Source: an uncultured Oscillospiraceae bacterium (GTDB taxonomy: Bacteria > Bacillota > Clostridia > Oscillospirales > Oscillospiraceae). From it: a stretch of 64,000 nucleotides of DNA. A program made the translations under genes and the position numbers. The stretch lies in the NCBI GenBank assembly GCA_934661735.1, contig CAKUJN010000001.1, positions 13,494 to 77,493 on the forward strand, read 5' to 3'. The notes beneath the pieces are model-generated. The model did not search any database. It was not told the origin of the DNA and worked only from the letters and a program-made list of their open reading frames with translations. This document shows positions 50,256-58,891 of this stretch, piece by piece; the first letter of the stretch is position 1; each line of letters starts with the position of its first letter.

Positions 50256-51476
50256 TTACTTCTGCGCCAGATTCCAGACGATATGCGTCAGCAGCTCCGC
50301 GCACTTTTCCATGTCCTCGACCGGAATATACTCAAACCGGCCGTGGTAATTTTCGCCGCCGGTGCAGAGATTCGGGCAGGGGAGACCCTCATACGAAAGG
50401 CGCGCGCCGTCAGTGCCGCCGCGGATGGGGACGACGTGCGGCTCGACGCCGATTTCACGCATGGCCGTTTTCGCGTCCTCGATCAGGAACATGCAGTCCT
50501 TCAGCTGCTCTTTCATATTGTAATAGCTGTCGCGCAGGGTGAGCGTTACGGCGCCGGAGCCGTACGCTTCGCAGATTTTCTGCGCGGTCTCCTGCATGAC
50601 CTGCTTGCGGCGCTCAAATTTTGCGCGGTCGTGGTCGCGGATGATGTATTTCAGCTGTGCCTGCTCCACGCTGCCGGACATATCGGTCAGATGATAGAAG
50701 CCCTCATAGCCCTCGGTGTGCGCGGGTGTTTCCTGCGCGGGCAGGAGAGCGTTGAAGTCCATGGCCATCAGCATGGCGCTTTTCATTTTATCCTTTGCGT
50801 CGCCGGGATGGACGCTGCGGCCGTGGAAGGTCAGAACGGCGGAGGCGGCGTTGAAGTTTTCATATTCCAGCTCGCCCAGCGTGCCGCCGTCGACGGTATA
50901 GGCATAGTCCGCGCCAAAGCCTTTGATGTCGAAGCGGTCTGCGCCGCGGCCGATTTCCTCGTCGGGCGTAAAGCCGATGCGCACCGTTCCGTGCGGGCGG
51001 CCGGAGGCCAGAAGCGTCTGCGCCGCGTCCAGAATTTCCGCCGCGCCGGCCTTGTCGTCCGCGCCGAGAAGCGTTGTGCCGTCTGTGACGATCAGGCGCT
51101 TGCCGGTGTTGCGGTTCAGGGACGGGAAGTCGGCGGGGGAGAGGCGGATGTCCTTTTCCGCGTTCAGAAGCACGTCGCCGCCGGCATACGGCTCGGTGAT
51201 GCGGGCCCTGATATCCCTGCCGGAGGCGTCGGGCGAGGTGTCCATGTGGGCAATCAGGCCAAGTACCGGCACCTGCTTTTCCGTGTTGGACGGGACGGTG
51301 CCGTAGACATAGCCGTGCTCGTCCATGTGCGCGTCCGCGATGCCCATTTCCTGCATCTGACGCACCAGCTCCACGCCGAGCAGCTTCTGGCTCGGCGTGG
51401 ACGGGCAGCTTTCGGACGATTCATCCGAGGTTGTTTCAAATGAGACCAGCTTCAAAAAACGGTCAATCAGATTCAT
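50256..51476 (-). CDS. pepT: Peptidase T (tripeptide aminopeptidase)
   Basis: A 406-residue M20B metallopeptidase that removes the N-terminal residue from tripeptides. Seen: GLIAHMDTSPDASG with the first metal His-x-Asp, GADDKAGAAEIL with the bridging Asp, TPDEEIGRGADRFDI with the catalytic Glu pair, and GGTDGARLSYEGLPCPNLCTGG near the C-terminus. Length is typical for PepT (about 405-410). The ATG at 51476 has an AGGAGG site; the in-frame extension beyond it has no family sequence. Monocistronic, with a clear terminator. Confidence 0.96.
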   Translation of the reverse strand: MNLIDRFLKLVSFETTSDESSESCPSTPSQKLLGVELVRQMQEMGIADAHMDEHGYVYGTVPSNTEKQVPVLGLIAHMDTSPDASGRDIRARITEPYAGGDVLLNAEKDIRLSPADFPSLNRNTGKRLIVTDGTTLLGADDKAGAAEILDAAQTLLASGRPHGTVRIGFTPDEEIGRGADRFDIKGFGADYAYTVDGGTLGELEYENFNAASAVLTFHGRSVHPGDAKDKMKSAMLMAMDFNALLPAQETPAHTEGYEGFYHLTDMSGSVEQAQLKYIIRDHDRAKFERRKQVMQETAQKICEAYGSGAVTLTLRDSYYNMKEQLKDCMFLIEDAKTAMREIGVEPHVVPIRGGTDGARLSYEGLPCPNLCTGGENYHGRFEYIPVEDMEKCAELLTHIVWNLAQK

Positions 51477-51567
51477 TGTGCAGTTCCTCCTGTAGGGACG
51501 GCGCAGTGCGGGCCGCCCTGAATTTCTGCGTCCAGTATAGCGCATTTCTGCCCTGTTGTCAGCAAAA

Positions 51568-51586
51568 ATCCGGCCGGAGGCCGGAT
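51568..51586 (-). terminator. Terminator of the HTH regulator gene
   Basis: ATCCGGCC pairs with GGCCGGAT around TCC; the minus strand continues TTTT. It lies seven bases past the regulator stop. Confidence 0.75.
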
Positions 51587-51592
51587 AAAACG

Positions 51593-51814
51593 CTATTTTT
51601 TCGGATAGGGTCTGGAACAGGACGTTCTGCCAAGCAGATAGTCGGTGGAGGTGCGGTAAAGCTCGGCAAGCGCCAGCAGATGATGCACCGGTATTTCGCG
51701 ATTGCCGGTTTCATAGTTGCTGTAGACACGCTGGTCAATGCCAAGCGCGGCGGCGACCTCTTTTTGCGTCAGGTCGTGATCCTCACGCATGTCGCGGAGC
51801 TGTGGATAATTCAT
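51593..51814 (-). CDS. Small XRE-family helix-turn-helix regulator
   Basis: A 73-residue lambda-repressor-type DNA-binding protein: LRDMREDHDLTQKEVAAALGI, then a YSNYETGNREIPVHHLLALAELY stretch, covers the whole HTH. The remaining tail (TSTDYLLGRTS) is the usual XRE ending. The best start is the ATG at 51814 (AGGTGA site); an ATG at 51820 and a GTG at 51823 are in frame. It faces a divergent small ORF across two inverted repeats that are its likely operators, a typical autoregulated pair. Residue count and fold support the call; its signal is unknown. Confidence 0.88.
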   Translation of the reverse strand: MNYPQLRDMREDHDLTQKEVAAALGIDQRVYSNYETGNREIPVHHLLALAELYRTSTDYLLGRTSCSRPYPKK

Positions 51815-51841
51815 GTTCATCACCTGAGAACATCATAGACT

Positions 51842-51882
51842 ACTATCGTTTGATAGTGCTTATTTTACCATCAAATGATAGT
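51842..51882. promoter_or_regulatory. Paired inverted-repeat operators between the HTH gene and the small ORF
   Basis: ACTATCGTTTGATAGT (51842-51857) is a perfect 6-4-6 inverted repeat. ACCATCAAATGATAGT (51867-51882) is the same repeat with one mismatch. Their centres are 25 bases apart. They lie between the divergent starts, so the XRE protein probably binds both, represses itself and controls the small ORF. Confidence 0.65.
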
Positions 51883-51903
51883 AAAAGAAATAGGGTGATA
51901 AAC

Positions 51904-52069
51904 ATGGCAGATTATCGCGAAATGTATCTGCGGCTGTTCCGCGCGACCACAAAAGCAATTGAAATGCTGACAGAGGCGCAGCAGGAATGCGAGGAAATAT
52001 ATCTTTCGGCAGAGGAAGAAATGCTTCCGCTGCTGATTTCAGAGGATGCGGCTGCGGAAACAAAATTAG
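51904..52069 (+). CDS. Small conserved-looking ORF without its own stop codon
   Basis: From an ATG with a GGGTGATA site, the reading frame gives MADYREMYLRLFRATTKAIE and continues as a Glu-rich helical protein (LTEAQQECEEIYLSAEEEML). The style resembles 60- to 90-residue proteins often found next to XRE regulators in Firmicutes. There is no stop before the hairpin at 52070-52098; formally the frame stays open to 53484, but from about 52120 it is antisense to the DUF4838 gene and not protein-like. I report only the part before the hairpin. Function unknown. The gene may have lost its stop. Confidence 0.5.
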
Positions 52070-52098
52070 AACCGGACGCTGCGGTGCAGCGTCCGGTT
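52070..52098 (-). terminator. Terminator of the DUF4838 gene (bidirectional hairpin)
   Basis: AACCGGACGCTGC pairs perfectly with GCAGCGTCCGGTT around three bases. On the minus strand TCTAATTTTG follows, on the plus strand CCGGCTTTTCC. It ends the leftward glycan operon, and for rightward transcripts it lies inside the small ORF that lacks a stop. Confidence 0.7.
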
Positions 52099-52119
52099 CC
52101 GGCTTTTCCTGTAAAGTGC

Positions 52120-54015
52120 TCAGGACATCAGCAGCTGACTGCCGAGCATGCGCTCGAGGGTTTGAAGGCAGAAGAACGCTTCAAAAACCGGCTGCAAACG
52201 CCGCTCATGCGTCTGCACCATGTGTTTGGTTGTTTGCCAGCAGGCCCACATTTTTTCGGTATCACCCGCCGCGCGTGCGTGCAGCGTCTGTGCCAGCGGC
52301 CGGAGAATGGCGCAGTACTCGGCCAGGTAGAACCAGCTGTCGGCATGGACGCTTTCGGGGTCGTCCGCGTGGGCGCGGAGCAGCGGGAGGGTCCGTTCAA
52401 TCAGGTTGGGAATTTCCGAGAATTTTGCCGCAGCCTCGGGATCGACTGCCGGACGCTCGTTCCGGCAGTATTCCGGCTGGCCAAGCAGGGAAAGCTGCTC
52501 ACAGAACGATTGAGCAAGCGCGCCGTCGGGGCCGAAAGCATCCATGAAGTATTCGTGCTTGTAGACCTCAAAATCGAGCTTTCCGCGCCAGAGCGCGTCG
52601 CCCATGACGCACTGACCAAGACCAGTCGGCAGGTGGCAGCGCATGGCCTGACAGCTCATCAGGCCGTTGAGTCCGATACGGCGGTAGTTTTCAATGTCCT
52701 GCGCCAGCACGGACGCCAGCTGAACGCCGCCAAGATCATGGTATTGATCCCAGACGTAGTGATAGTCGTAGACGAAGCTGTCGCCGGAGAAGATTTCCTG
52801 CCAGGCGCGCAGATAGGCCAGCGTGTCCTCCACCGAGCGCGGAAGCTGAATCTGGTTGCGCGTGAACGGCGCCATATGTCCGACTGCCGTTGTGCCGTAG
52901 CACTGGCTGTAGGTGCGTGTGATCGGCGCAAACATCAGCGTAAAGCGGTCGGGATTGGCGAAGCGCGCGTGCTTCGGCGGCCAGAGCAGCTCCAGATACA
53001 GCAGGAATACAAGCCTTGTCGGGCAGCCTGCGGCGGTCAGCCGTGCGTCCACGCGATTGAGAATCTCGATGTAGAGATCTGCCGGAAGCTCATCGCGGCA
53101 ATGCTCGCACTCGCACTGATTGTTGCGGGCGTCCGCCAGCCAGATATGGACGTAGTCCTTTTCCGGATGCGCAAGGCAATAGTCTGTGATGGCGTCAACC
53201 ATGGCCTGCGAGGCGGCGGGATCGGAGTAACACAGATTCGTGTCGATTGCGACGCCGCAGCCGATTTTTCCGTGCTTTTCAAACAGATGGCGTTCGCCGT
53301 TGATCTGCGCGATCAGATTCCTGCGCTCGGGCGGGACGCTACTGTCGGGCACCGTGTACCAGCCGTTCGCGTCCAGTCCCAGACATGCCGCGGTCCAGCC
53401 GTGTCCGACGCTGTGGTGCAGCAGGCCGCGGCGAAGAATTTCCTGATTGTAGTCGGCGCAGAATGCGTCGATGGTTTCCGGTGAAAGACGCGTGGGCGTC
53501 AGTTCCGGATTCGAGGTGTGATTGTACCAGCGGTCAAAGAAATCATACGGGCGGAAAAACTGTGTAAAAAACGCGTTGAAGCCGAGCTTCGGGAGAAAAT
53601 CGATCATTTCCGCGACGTTTTCATAGGTGTCCGCGCCCTCAATGCATACGCCGCGGTTGCGGTAGGCGGGGGTGTCGGTCAGATTGAGCGTGAAGCCGCG
53701 CATGTCGCGCGCAGGGACATACTCGCCGTCGCGGCCTGGCCGGACAAAGGCGCAGCCTGCCTCGCGGAACAGACGGTAGACGCCCATCAGAACGCTGCGC
53801 TCGTTGCAGCCGTCGATGCTGATGCGCCCCTTATCCGCGCAGATGGTATAGCCGTCGTCCAGCTGAGGATTCTGAACGGCGGGTGCGCCGCCGCCCACAC
53901 GCAGGGTCAGCGTACCGCCGCAGGCCGCGTCCATACGGCCCATCAGGCGCTCAAATTCCTCCGCCGCAAAGCGCAGAACCGGCGAAGCGGCGTCAGATTG
54001 GATGTTCCAGTTCAT
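52120..54015 (-). CDS. DUF4838 domain-containing protein (glucuronidase-like)
   Basis: A 631-residue cytosolic protein without a signal peptide. The N-terminal part resembles the alpha/beta domain of glucuronidase-type enzymes (AAEEFERLMGRM, ISIDGCNERSVLMGVYRLFREAGC), then DTPAYRNRGVCIEGADTYENV and a TIM-barrel-like region. The DUF4838 core has HPEKDYVHIWLADARNNQCECEHC with its cysteine cluster and FMFAPITRTYSQCYG-like FTLMFAPITRTYSQC. Such proteins act on complex glycans, but no activity is proven for this type. It lies 17 bases downstream of the GH20-like gene in a sugar-import operon. Confidence 0.82.
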   Translation of the reverse strand: MNWNIQSDAASPVLRFAAEEFERLMGRMDAACGGTLTLRVGGGAPAVQNPQLDDGYTICADKGRISIDGCNERSVLMGVYRLFREAGCAFVRPGRDGEYVPARDMRGFTLNLTDTPAYRNRGVCIEGADTYENVAEMIDFLPKLGFNAFFTQFFRPYDFFDRWYNHTSNPELTPTRLSPETIDAFCADYNQEILRRGLLHHSVGHGWTAACLGLDANGWYTVPDSSVPPERRNLIAQINGERHLFEKHGKIGCGVAIDTNLCYSDPAASQAMVDAITDYCLAHPEKDYVHIWLADARNNQCECEHCRDELPADLYIEILNRVDARLTAAGCPTRLVFLLYLELLWPPKHARFANPDRFTLMFAPITRTYSQCYGTTAVGHMAPFTRNQIQLPRSVEDTLAYLRAWQEIFSGDSFVYDYHYVWDQYHDLGGVQLASVLAQDIENYRRIGLNGLMSCQAMRCHLPTGLGQCVMGDALWRGKLDFEVYKHEYFMDAFGPDGALAQSFCEQLSLLGQPEYCRNERPAVDPEAAAKFSEIPNLIERTLPLLRAHADDPESVHADSWFYLAEYCAILRPLAQTLHARAAGDTEKMWACWQTTKHMVQTHERRLQPVFEAFFCLQTLERMLGSQLLMS

Positions 54016-54032
54016 AATCGTCTCCTTTTCGG

Positions 54033-54974
54033 TTAGAGAGTTTCGGGATAAACCTGTTTTCTGGCGTACCAGAAGCGCTGTGCGTCATTCAGAAGCGCAT
54101 ACTGCTCCTCCTCTGTGGTAAATACCCACGGCGCGGTCATATAGCCCTTGACGCGCGCGGCGCTGAGCGTATCGCGGCCAAGCTGCATGGTCTCCAGAGA
54201 ATTGTGCGCGAAGTTCCATGTGGAGCTGGTCAGGACCTGATCATAGCCCGCGCGGTCAAGCGCTTCATATGCGGCCATGCCGATTTTTTCATAGCTGCCG
54301 TCCGGCCTTCGCGTGATCGGCCAGTAGAACCAGTTGGATTGCAGCACGGATGTGGGCATATGCGCCAGATAATCCTCGGGAAAGCTCCAATAGCGGTCGG
54401 CCCAGACCCATGGCCGTGCACCGGCCTTTTCGCACAGGTCGAAGAAATAGTGCGCGTCCTGCCACCAGAGCGTGTCGTTGCGGATGACGCAGAGGCGGTA
54501 TTTGCGCTGGTTCGCATAGTCCTCCTCATCCATGCCAAGGTGGAACAGCGACGGATGGTCGAACAGCTCGACGGTTTCCGCGATCAGATCCTTACAGACC
54601 TGATAATATTCCGGCGTGGCGACCATGCGCGAGTACTTTCCAAGCCATGCGTCGTGACCGGCCGAGAAGTTGAGCTTTGGAATCGGCGTCATGCCCAGTG
54701 CGCGGATGCGCGCCAGCTCGTCATGCAGACGCTGCTTGCTCCACGCGCCCTTTACGGCGATTTCGGGGTGGGACTCATACTGCACCGCATCGCCCAGATC
54801 GATTACCAGCGTATTGATGCCACGGCTGGGCAGAAACGATGTGACCTGCTGCCAGATGCTGTCGCTGGTGATGAGATGGCTGTGATAGCGGGAGTATTTT
54901 TCATTGGAATCCGGATCGCCCCACATGTTGCTGCTCAGATGAATCAGATATGCCCAGATCATGTTGGATTGCAT
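54033..54974 (-). CDS. GH20-like TIM-barrel protein
   Basis: A 313-residue protein with glycoside-hydrolase-20-like architecture. Seen: NTLVIDLGDAVQYESHPEIAV, a RIRALGMTPIPKLNFSAGHDAWLG strand-loop, and HPSLFHLGMDEEDYANQR, where the D-E pair occupies the catalytic Asp-Glu position of GH20 (HxGxDE). The later WVWADRYWSFPEDYL and LTSSTWNFAHNSLETM fit a barrel end. No signal peptide, so the substrate would be taken up first. Start at 54974 (AAGGAGAA site); an ATG at 54962 is the alternative. Function is inferred; it may be a phosphorylase- or isomerase-like relative. Confidence 0.75.
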   Translation of the reverse strand: MQSNMIWAYLIHLSSNMWGDPDSNEKYSRYHSHLITSDSIWQQVTSFLPSRGINTLVIDLGDAVQYESHPEIAVKGAWSKQRLHDELARIRALGMTPIPKLNFSAGHDAWLGKYSRMVATPEYYQVCKDLIAETVELFDHPSLFHLGMDEEDYANQRKYRLCVIRNDTLWWQDAHYFFDLCEKAGARPWVWADRYWSFPEDYLAHMPTSVLQSNWFYWPITRRPDGSYEKIGMAAYEALDRAGYDQVLTSSTWNFAHNSLETMQLGRDTLSAARVKGYMTAPWVFTTEEEQYALLNDAQRFWYARKQVYPETL

Positions 54975-54999
54975 CTTTTTTTCTCCTTTTCTGTACGTC

Positions 55000-55917
55000 T
55001 CAGCCCTTGACGGAGCCGATCATCACGCCCTTCTGGAAGAACTTCTGTACGAACGGATATGCGGTGAGAATCGGAACGGTGGAAATGACGATCAGCGCGA
55101 ATTTCATGACGTCTGCCGCGCCGATCAGCTTTGCCAGAACGGTTGCGTCGCGGACCTGCGTCAGGTCGACGCGCACGGCGTTCATGATATCGCGCAGGAC
55201 CAGCTGAAGCGGGAAAAGCGTGCGGTCGCGCAGATAAATCAGCGCGTCAAAATAGGAATTCCAGTGCGCCACCGCGTAATACAGTGCGATGACGGCGAAA
55301 ATTGCCTTGGAGAGCGGAATGACGATTCTGAACAGATAGCCGATATCCGTGATGCCGTCGATTTTTGCGGCCTCCAGCATTTCGTTCGGAATGCTGGTCT
55401 GGAAAAACGTGCGCATGATAATCAGATTGTAGATACTGACCGCGCCGGAGAGAATCACGGACCATCGCGTGTTGGTCAGATGCAGCCGCGTCATCAGAAT
55501 ATAGTTTGGAATCAGACCGCCGGAAAAGAACATGGGAATCAGGAACAGCGTCATAAAGAAGTTGCGCCCGTAAAAGTTCTTGCGCGAGAGCGGGTATGCC
55601 GCCAGCGTTGTCAGAACCATATTGATGACAGTCGCGACAAAGGTATAGACGATTGTATTCAGATAGCCTGTCCAGACGGCGGGATAGGAAAAGACCAGCT
55701 TATAGCCGTTCAGCGAGAAATCCACCGGCCAGAGAATGACCTTGCCGCTGGTAACGGCCTGGCCCGAGGAGAACGAGCTGGACACGATATAAATCAGTGG
55801 GTACAGAATGACCACGACCAGAAGCACCATGACGGCCACGACGACGTCGCGCATGATGCGGTCGGATCGGCAGAGTGCGATTTTATTGTTCGGGTGCGCT
55901 TGGGCTGCCTGCTTCAT
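55000..55917 (-). CDS. Carbohydrate ABC transporter permease (LplC/YtcP-like)
   Basis: A 305-residue inner-membrane permease with six helices: opening helix DVVVAVMVLLVVVILYPLIY, then the coupling motif EAAKIDGITDIGYLFRIVIPLSK near residue 185, and a C-terminal FVQKFFQKGVMIGSVKG end, which is typical of the LplC/YtcP family. It pairs with the permease immediately upstream. I take the ATG at 55917; a GTG at 55932 would add five residues. Substrate unknown, probably an oligosaccharide. Confidence 0.92.
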   Translation of the reverse strand: MKQAAQAHPNNKIALCRSDRIMRDVVVAVMVLLVVVILYPLIYIVSSSFSSGQAVTSGKVILWPVDFSLNGYKLVFSYPAVWTGYLNTIVYTFVATVINMVLTTLAAYPLSRKNFYGRNFFMTLFLIPMFFSGGLIPNYILMTRLHLTNTRWSVILSGAVSIYNLIIMRTFFQTSIPNEMLEAAKIDGITDIGYLFRIVIPLSKAIFAVIALYYAVAHWNSYFDALIYLRDRTLFPLQLVLRDIMNAVRVDLTQVRDATVLAKLIGAADVMKFALIVISTVPILTAYPFVQKFFQKGVMIGSVKG

Positions 55918-55943
55918 GGGCTGCGCCACCACCTTTCATAGTT

Positions 55944-56924
55944 TTAGAACAGCGAGACCTCATTATCGGTGGCCTTCTTTGAGAACAGATTGACCAGAAT
56001 CAGCATCGTGCAGTTGATAACGGAGTTAAACAGTCCGACTGCCGTACCGTAGGAGAAGTCGGAGGAGGAACCAAGGCCGACCTTGTAGACATAGGTGGAA
56101 ATGACCTCGGCAGTAGTCAGATTCAGATTTCCCTGCATCAGATACGCCTTTTCAAAGCCGATTGTCATGACCGAGCCGCAGCGCAGAATCAGCATGATGC
56201 AGGCAGTGGGCAGAATGGCGGGCAGATCGACGTGCAGAACGCGCTGCCAGCGCGTGGCGCCGTCAATTTTCGCCGCCTCGTGCAGCTCAGGCGAGACGGA
56301 GCCGAGCGCGGCAATGTAGATGATCGTGTTCCAGCCAAGCTCCTGCCAGACCTCGGACCAGACGTACAGGTGGCGGAACGAGGACGCCATGCCGCGGAAA
56401 TCATAGGGATAGCCCTCGCCGCCGAACAGATGGTACAGCGAGGCGTACAGTCCGCAGGTCGGACTGAAAACCTGGTTGATAATTGCAACCAGAACGACCA
56501 CGGAGATAAAGTGCGGAATATAGGTGATGGTCTGTGTGAATTTTTTGAAGCGCTCGTTGCGGACCGTGTTGAGCAGCAGCGCCAGAATGATCGGCAGAGG
56601 GAAGCCGACGATGATGCTGTAAAGCGACAGGAGCAGCGTGTTGCTGAAAACCTGCTTGAAATTATAGTTGGTCAGAAATTTTTTGAACCACTTCAGGCCG
56701 ACCCATTCGCTGCCCAGAATGCCGTCGCGCGGACGGTAGTTGCGGAATGCGATCTGCACGCCGTACATCGGCCAGTAGTAGAAAATCAGGATATAGATCA
56801 GCGGCAGCAGAATCAGCAGATACAGCTGCCGGTCACGCCGGAGCAGTGTCGCGCGCTCGTGCAGCGTATAGCCGGAGCGGCGGGGCCGGCGCGTGGACAG
56901 AGGCTTGGTTTTCGTTTTTTCCAT
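55944..56924 (-). CDS. Carbohydrate ABC transporter permease (LplB/YtcQ-partner-like)
   Basis: A 326-residue permease with a basic N-terminus (TKPLSTRRPRRSG) and about six helices. The LplB hallmarks are YYWPMYGVQIAFRNYRPRDGILGSEWVGL and the coupling segment EAAKIDGATRWQRVLHVDLPAI. The C-terminus ends with KKATDNEVSLF, as in LplB proteins. It is 26 bases upstream of the second permease and follows the binding lipoprotein. ATG with GGAAAGGAAA site. Confidence 0.93.
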   Translation of the reverse strand: MEKTKTKPLSTRRPRRSGYTLHERATLLRRDRQLYLLILLPLIYILIFYYWPMYGVQIAFRNYRPRDGILGSEWVGLKWFKKFLTNYNFKQVFSNTLLLSLYSIIVGFPLPIILALLLNTVRNERFKKFTQTITYIPHFISVVVLVAIINQVFSPTCGLYASLYHLFGGEGYPYDFRGMASSFRHLYVWSEVWQELGWNTIIYIAALGSVSPELHEAAKIDGATRWQRVLHVDLPAILPTACIMLILRCGSVMTIGFEKAYLMQGNLNLTTAEVISTYVYKVGLGSSSDFSYGTAVGLFNSVINCTMLILVNLFSKKATDNEVSLF

Positions 56925-57011
56925 TACCGGTTTCCTTTCCCATTCACAGAGTGCAGGTGTGCTCTGGCAGAGCGGAGGCGGCCGAAGCCGCCTCCGGTGC
57001 CTGAAAGAAAC

Positions 57012-58754
57012 TTATTTGCTGTTCATGCGGGTATAGGCTGCCTGAGAGACGTCCAGCAGACGGCTCAGACCCTGATTTTCAAGGCTGTTGAGATAGCCTT
57101 CCCAGTCGGCGTCGCTGCTGGGGTCCAGAACGCCGGAGGCGAACTCCGCACGCGTCTGCTTGATATAGTCCTGAAGAAGCTTCTTGACGTCGGAGACGAC
57201 TTCCATTTCCTCGGAGGTGTAGACCAGATTGTATACCAGCTCGTCGGGCGTGCCGACCGCACGGTTGGCGTCGTACATGGCCTTGGTCAGCAGATCGCAG
57301 CGAGTGGCGAACGAGCCGTCGTCCTCCAGAATCTGCACGTAGTTGTGGTGCGTGGCCAGCGTGGAGCCGTTCCAGCACCAGGTCTGGTTGCCCAGCTCAC
57401 TGAACGCGGAGGCATTGAGAACGTAGATGACGGAATCGACGCCAAAGACGTTTGTGCCCTCGCGGCGCTCCCAGTCGACGCCCTCCTTGCCATAGCGCAT
57501 GGCGTAGACGCTGTCGTCGGCGCACAGGAAGTCCAGAAGCTTGAACGCAAGCTCGGGATTCTCACAGTCGGAGGTGATGAAGGAGTTATAGACAAGGAAC
57601 GAGGCCTTGGGCGCGGAATAGCCGCCGCGGCCGCTTCCGGTTGCATCCTTCAGCGGGGAGATGGGAGCGTAGTCGTACATCAGCTCGTTGCCGGTTTCGC
57701 AGACCAGCAGCGGATGGCCGCCAAAGACGCCGGTGATCGCCGTGCCGTCGGACGGAGTGACAAGGGGAAGCAGCTCGGCCCAGGTGCTGGCCGTCCAGTT
57801 GATGGTGGAGATGAGGCCCTCGGAGCAGAGTTTGTTCAGATAGATCATCGCCTGGCGGTATTCGTCGGAGGCAAACGGAGCCCAGAGCTGGCCGTCGGTG
57901 GAGTTGAACATGTACTCGGGATCGCAGTAGACAAAGGCGTTTACAATCCAGTCGCTGATGTCCGAGCGCCAGCCGCCGGAACGGCCGACCATGGGGATCT
58001 CATCGGCAATGCCGTTGCCGTTCGGATCCTGCTCCTTGAACGCCTTGAGGACGGTGTACAGCTCGTCGACGGTTGTCGGCATGGAGAGACCAAGCTTGTC
58101 CAGCCAGACCTGATTGATGCCGCCCATCCACAGATAGTCGTCAAGGTTGAACTCAATGTAGTGCGGGAAGCCGTAGAACGCGCCGTTGCTGGGGTCGGTG
58201 CCCTCGACAAACATGCGGTTCTGGTCGACCTCGGGGATGGTGTTGTAGCTCTCCCAGAAATAGTGACCGTAGTCGTTGAAATAGCTGGTCATGTCAAGGA
58301 AGTAGCCTTCCTCGCCATATTCATGGACGACGCCCTGATCAATGCCGCGGAAGCTCCAGAGAATGTCGGGGAGCGTTTCGCCGCCGGATACCATCAGAGA
58401 CAGCTGCGTCATGGCCTCGTCGATATCTTTGGAGAAGTAGACGAACTCCAGCTGGATGCCGGTGTTTTCCTCAATATACTGGGTAAAGGCGTTGGTTTCA
58501 TAGTTTTCCACGTTCGGGTTCTGTAAAAGACCGATGGTCAGAGTAACCGGCTCTTCGCCCTCCTTGACCAGGGGAAGCCAGGACTCGTCGCCGTCGGCGG
58601 CGGGTTCGGCGGGAGCTGTAATTTCCGTGGAGGGGTTTTCCGTGGGTGTTTCGGCGGGGGCAGGTTCATCAGGCGTCTCAGCGGGCTTGGCGCACGCGGT
58701 CAGACAGCCGGCAAGCATCACGATGCAGAGCAAGAATGCAAGCAGTTTTTTCAT
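57012..58754 (-). CDS. Extracellular solute-binding lipoprotein of the sugar ABC transporter (LplA-like)
   Basis: A 580-residue solute-binding lipoprotein. Signal KKLLAFLLCIVMLAGCLTAC has two possible lipobox cysteines (LAGC and LTAC). A Pro/Glu/Thr linker (about residues 22-52) precedes the binding domain (PVTLTIGLLQNPNVENYETN). Large size and YWESYNT- and WLDKLGLSMPTTVDELY-type segments match LplA/YtcQ proteins, which bind oligosaccharides. The start at 58754 has a GAAGGGA site; the upstream in-frame ATG at 58775 gives no sensible signal. It is first of binding protein-permease-permease-GH20-like-DUF4838. There is no ATPase gene in the operon. Confidence 0.92.
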   Translation of the reverse strand: MKKLLAFLLCIVMLAGCLTACAKPAETPDEPAPAETPTENPSTEITAPAEPAADGDESWLPLVKEGEEPVTLTIGLLQNPNVENYETNAFTQYIEENTGIQLEFVYFSKDIDEAMTQLSLMVSGGETLPDILWSFRGIDQGVVHEYGEEGYFLDMTSYFNDYGHYFWESYNTIPEVDQNRMFVEGTDPSNGAFYGFPHYIEFNLDDYLWMGGINQVWLDKLGLSMPTTVDELYTVLKAFKEQDPNGNGIADEIPMVGRSGGWRSDISDWIVNAFVYCDPEYMFNSTDGQLWAPFASDEYRQAMIYLNKLCSEGLISTINWTASTWAELLPLVTPSDGTAITGVFGGHPLLVCETGNELMYDYAPISPLKDATGSGRGGYSAPKASFLVYNSFITSDCENPELAFKLLDFLCADDSVYAMRYGKEGVDWERREGTNVFGVDSVIYVLNASAFSELGNQTWCWNGSTLATHHNYVQILEDDGSFATRCDLLTKAMYDANRAVGTPDELVYNLVYTSEEMEVVSDVKKLLQDYIKQTRAEFASGVLDPSSDADWEGYLNSLENQGLSRLLDVSQAAYTRMNSK

Positions 58755-58822
58755 AAAATCGTCCCTTCTTTTCAATTCAGATTTGCAGTTGGCGGTGGGC
58801 CCGACCGCCTGCCTGTGTTTTC

Positions 58823-58852
58823 AGTATAGAGGGCTGTTTGCGCATTTCGCAA
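58823..58852 (-). promoter_or_regulatory. Promoter of the sugar-import operon
   Basis: Minus strand TTGCGA (58852-58847), 18 bases, TATACT (58828-58823). The -35 lies in an inverted repeat TTGCG-AAATG-CGCAA (about 58852-58838), a possible operator for the adjacent AraC-type regulator. Confidence 0.5.
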
Positions 58853-58891
58853 TTCTCAGTTCTCGGATTTTGACTCCCGCAATCGGAAAAA

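Noticed and set aside
51802-53484. One 560-residue protein joining the small ORF at 51904 with the region beyond
   Set aside because: Only the first 55 or so codons after 51904 look like protein; the rest is antisense to the DUF4838 gene and crosses a perfect terminator hairpin.
56232-58526. 764-codon frame antisense to the sugar permease and binding protein
   Set aside because: Shadow of genes with signal peptide, lipobox and family motifs on the opposite strand.
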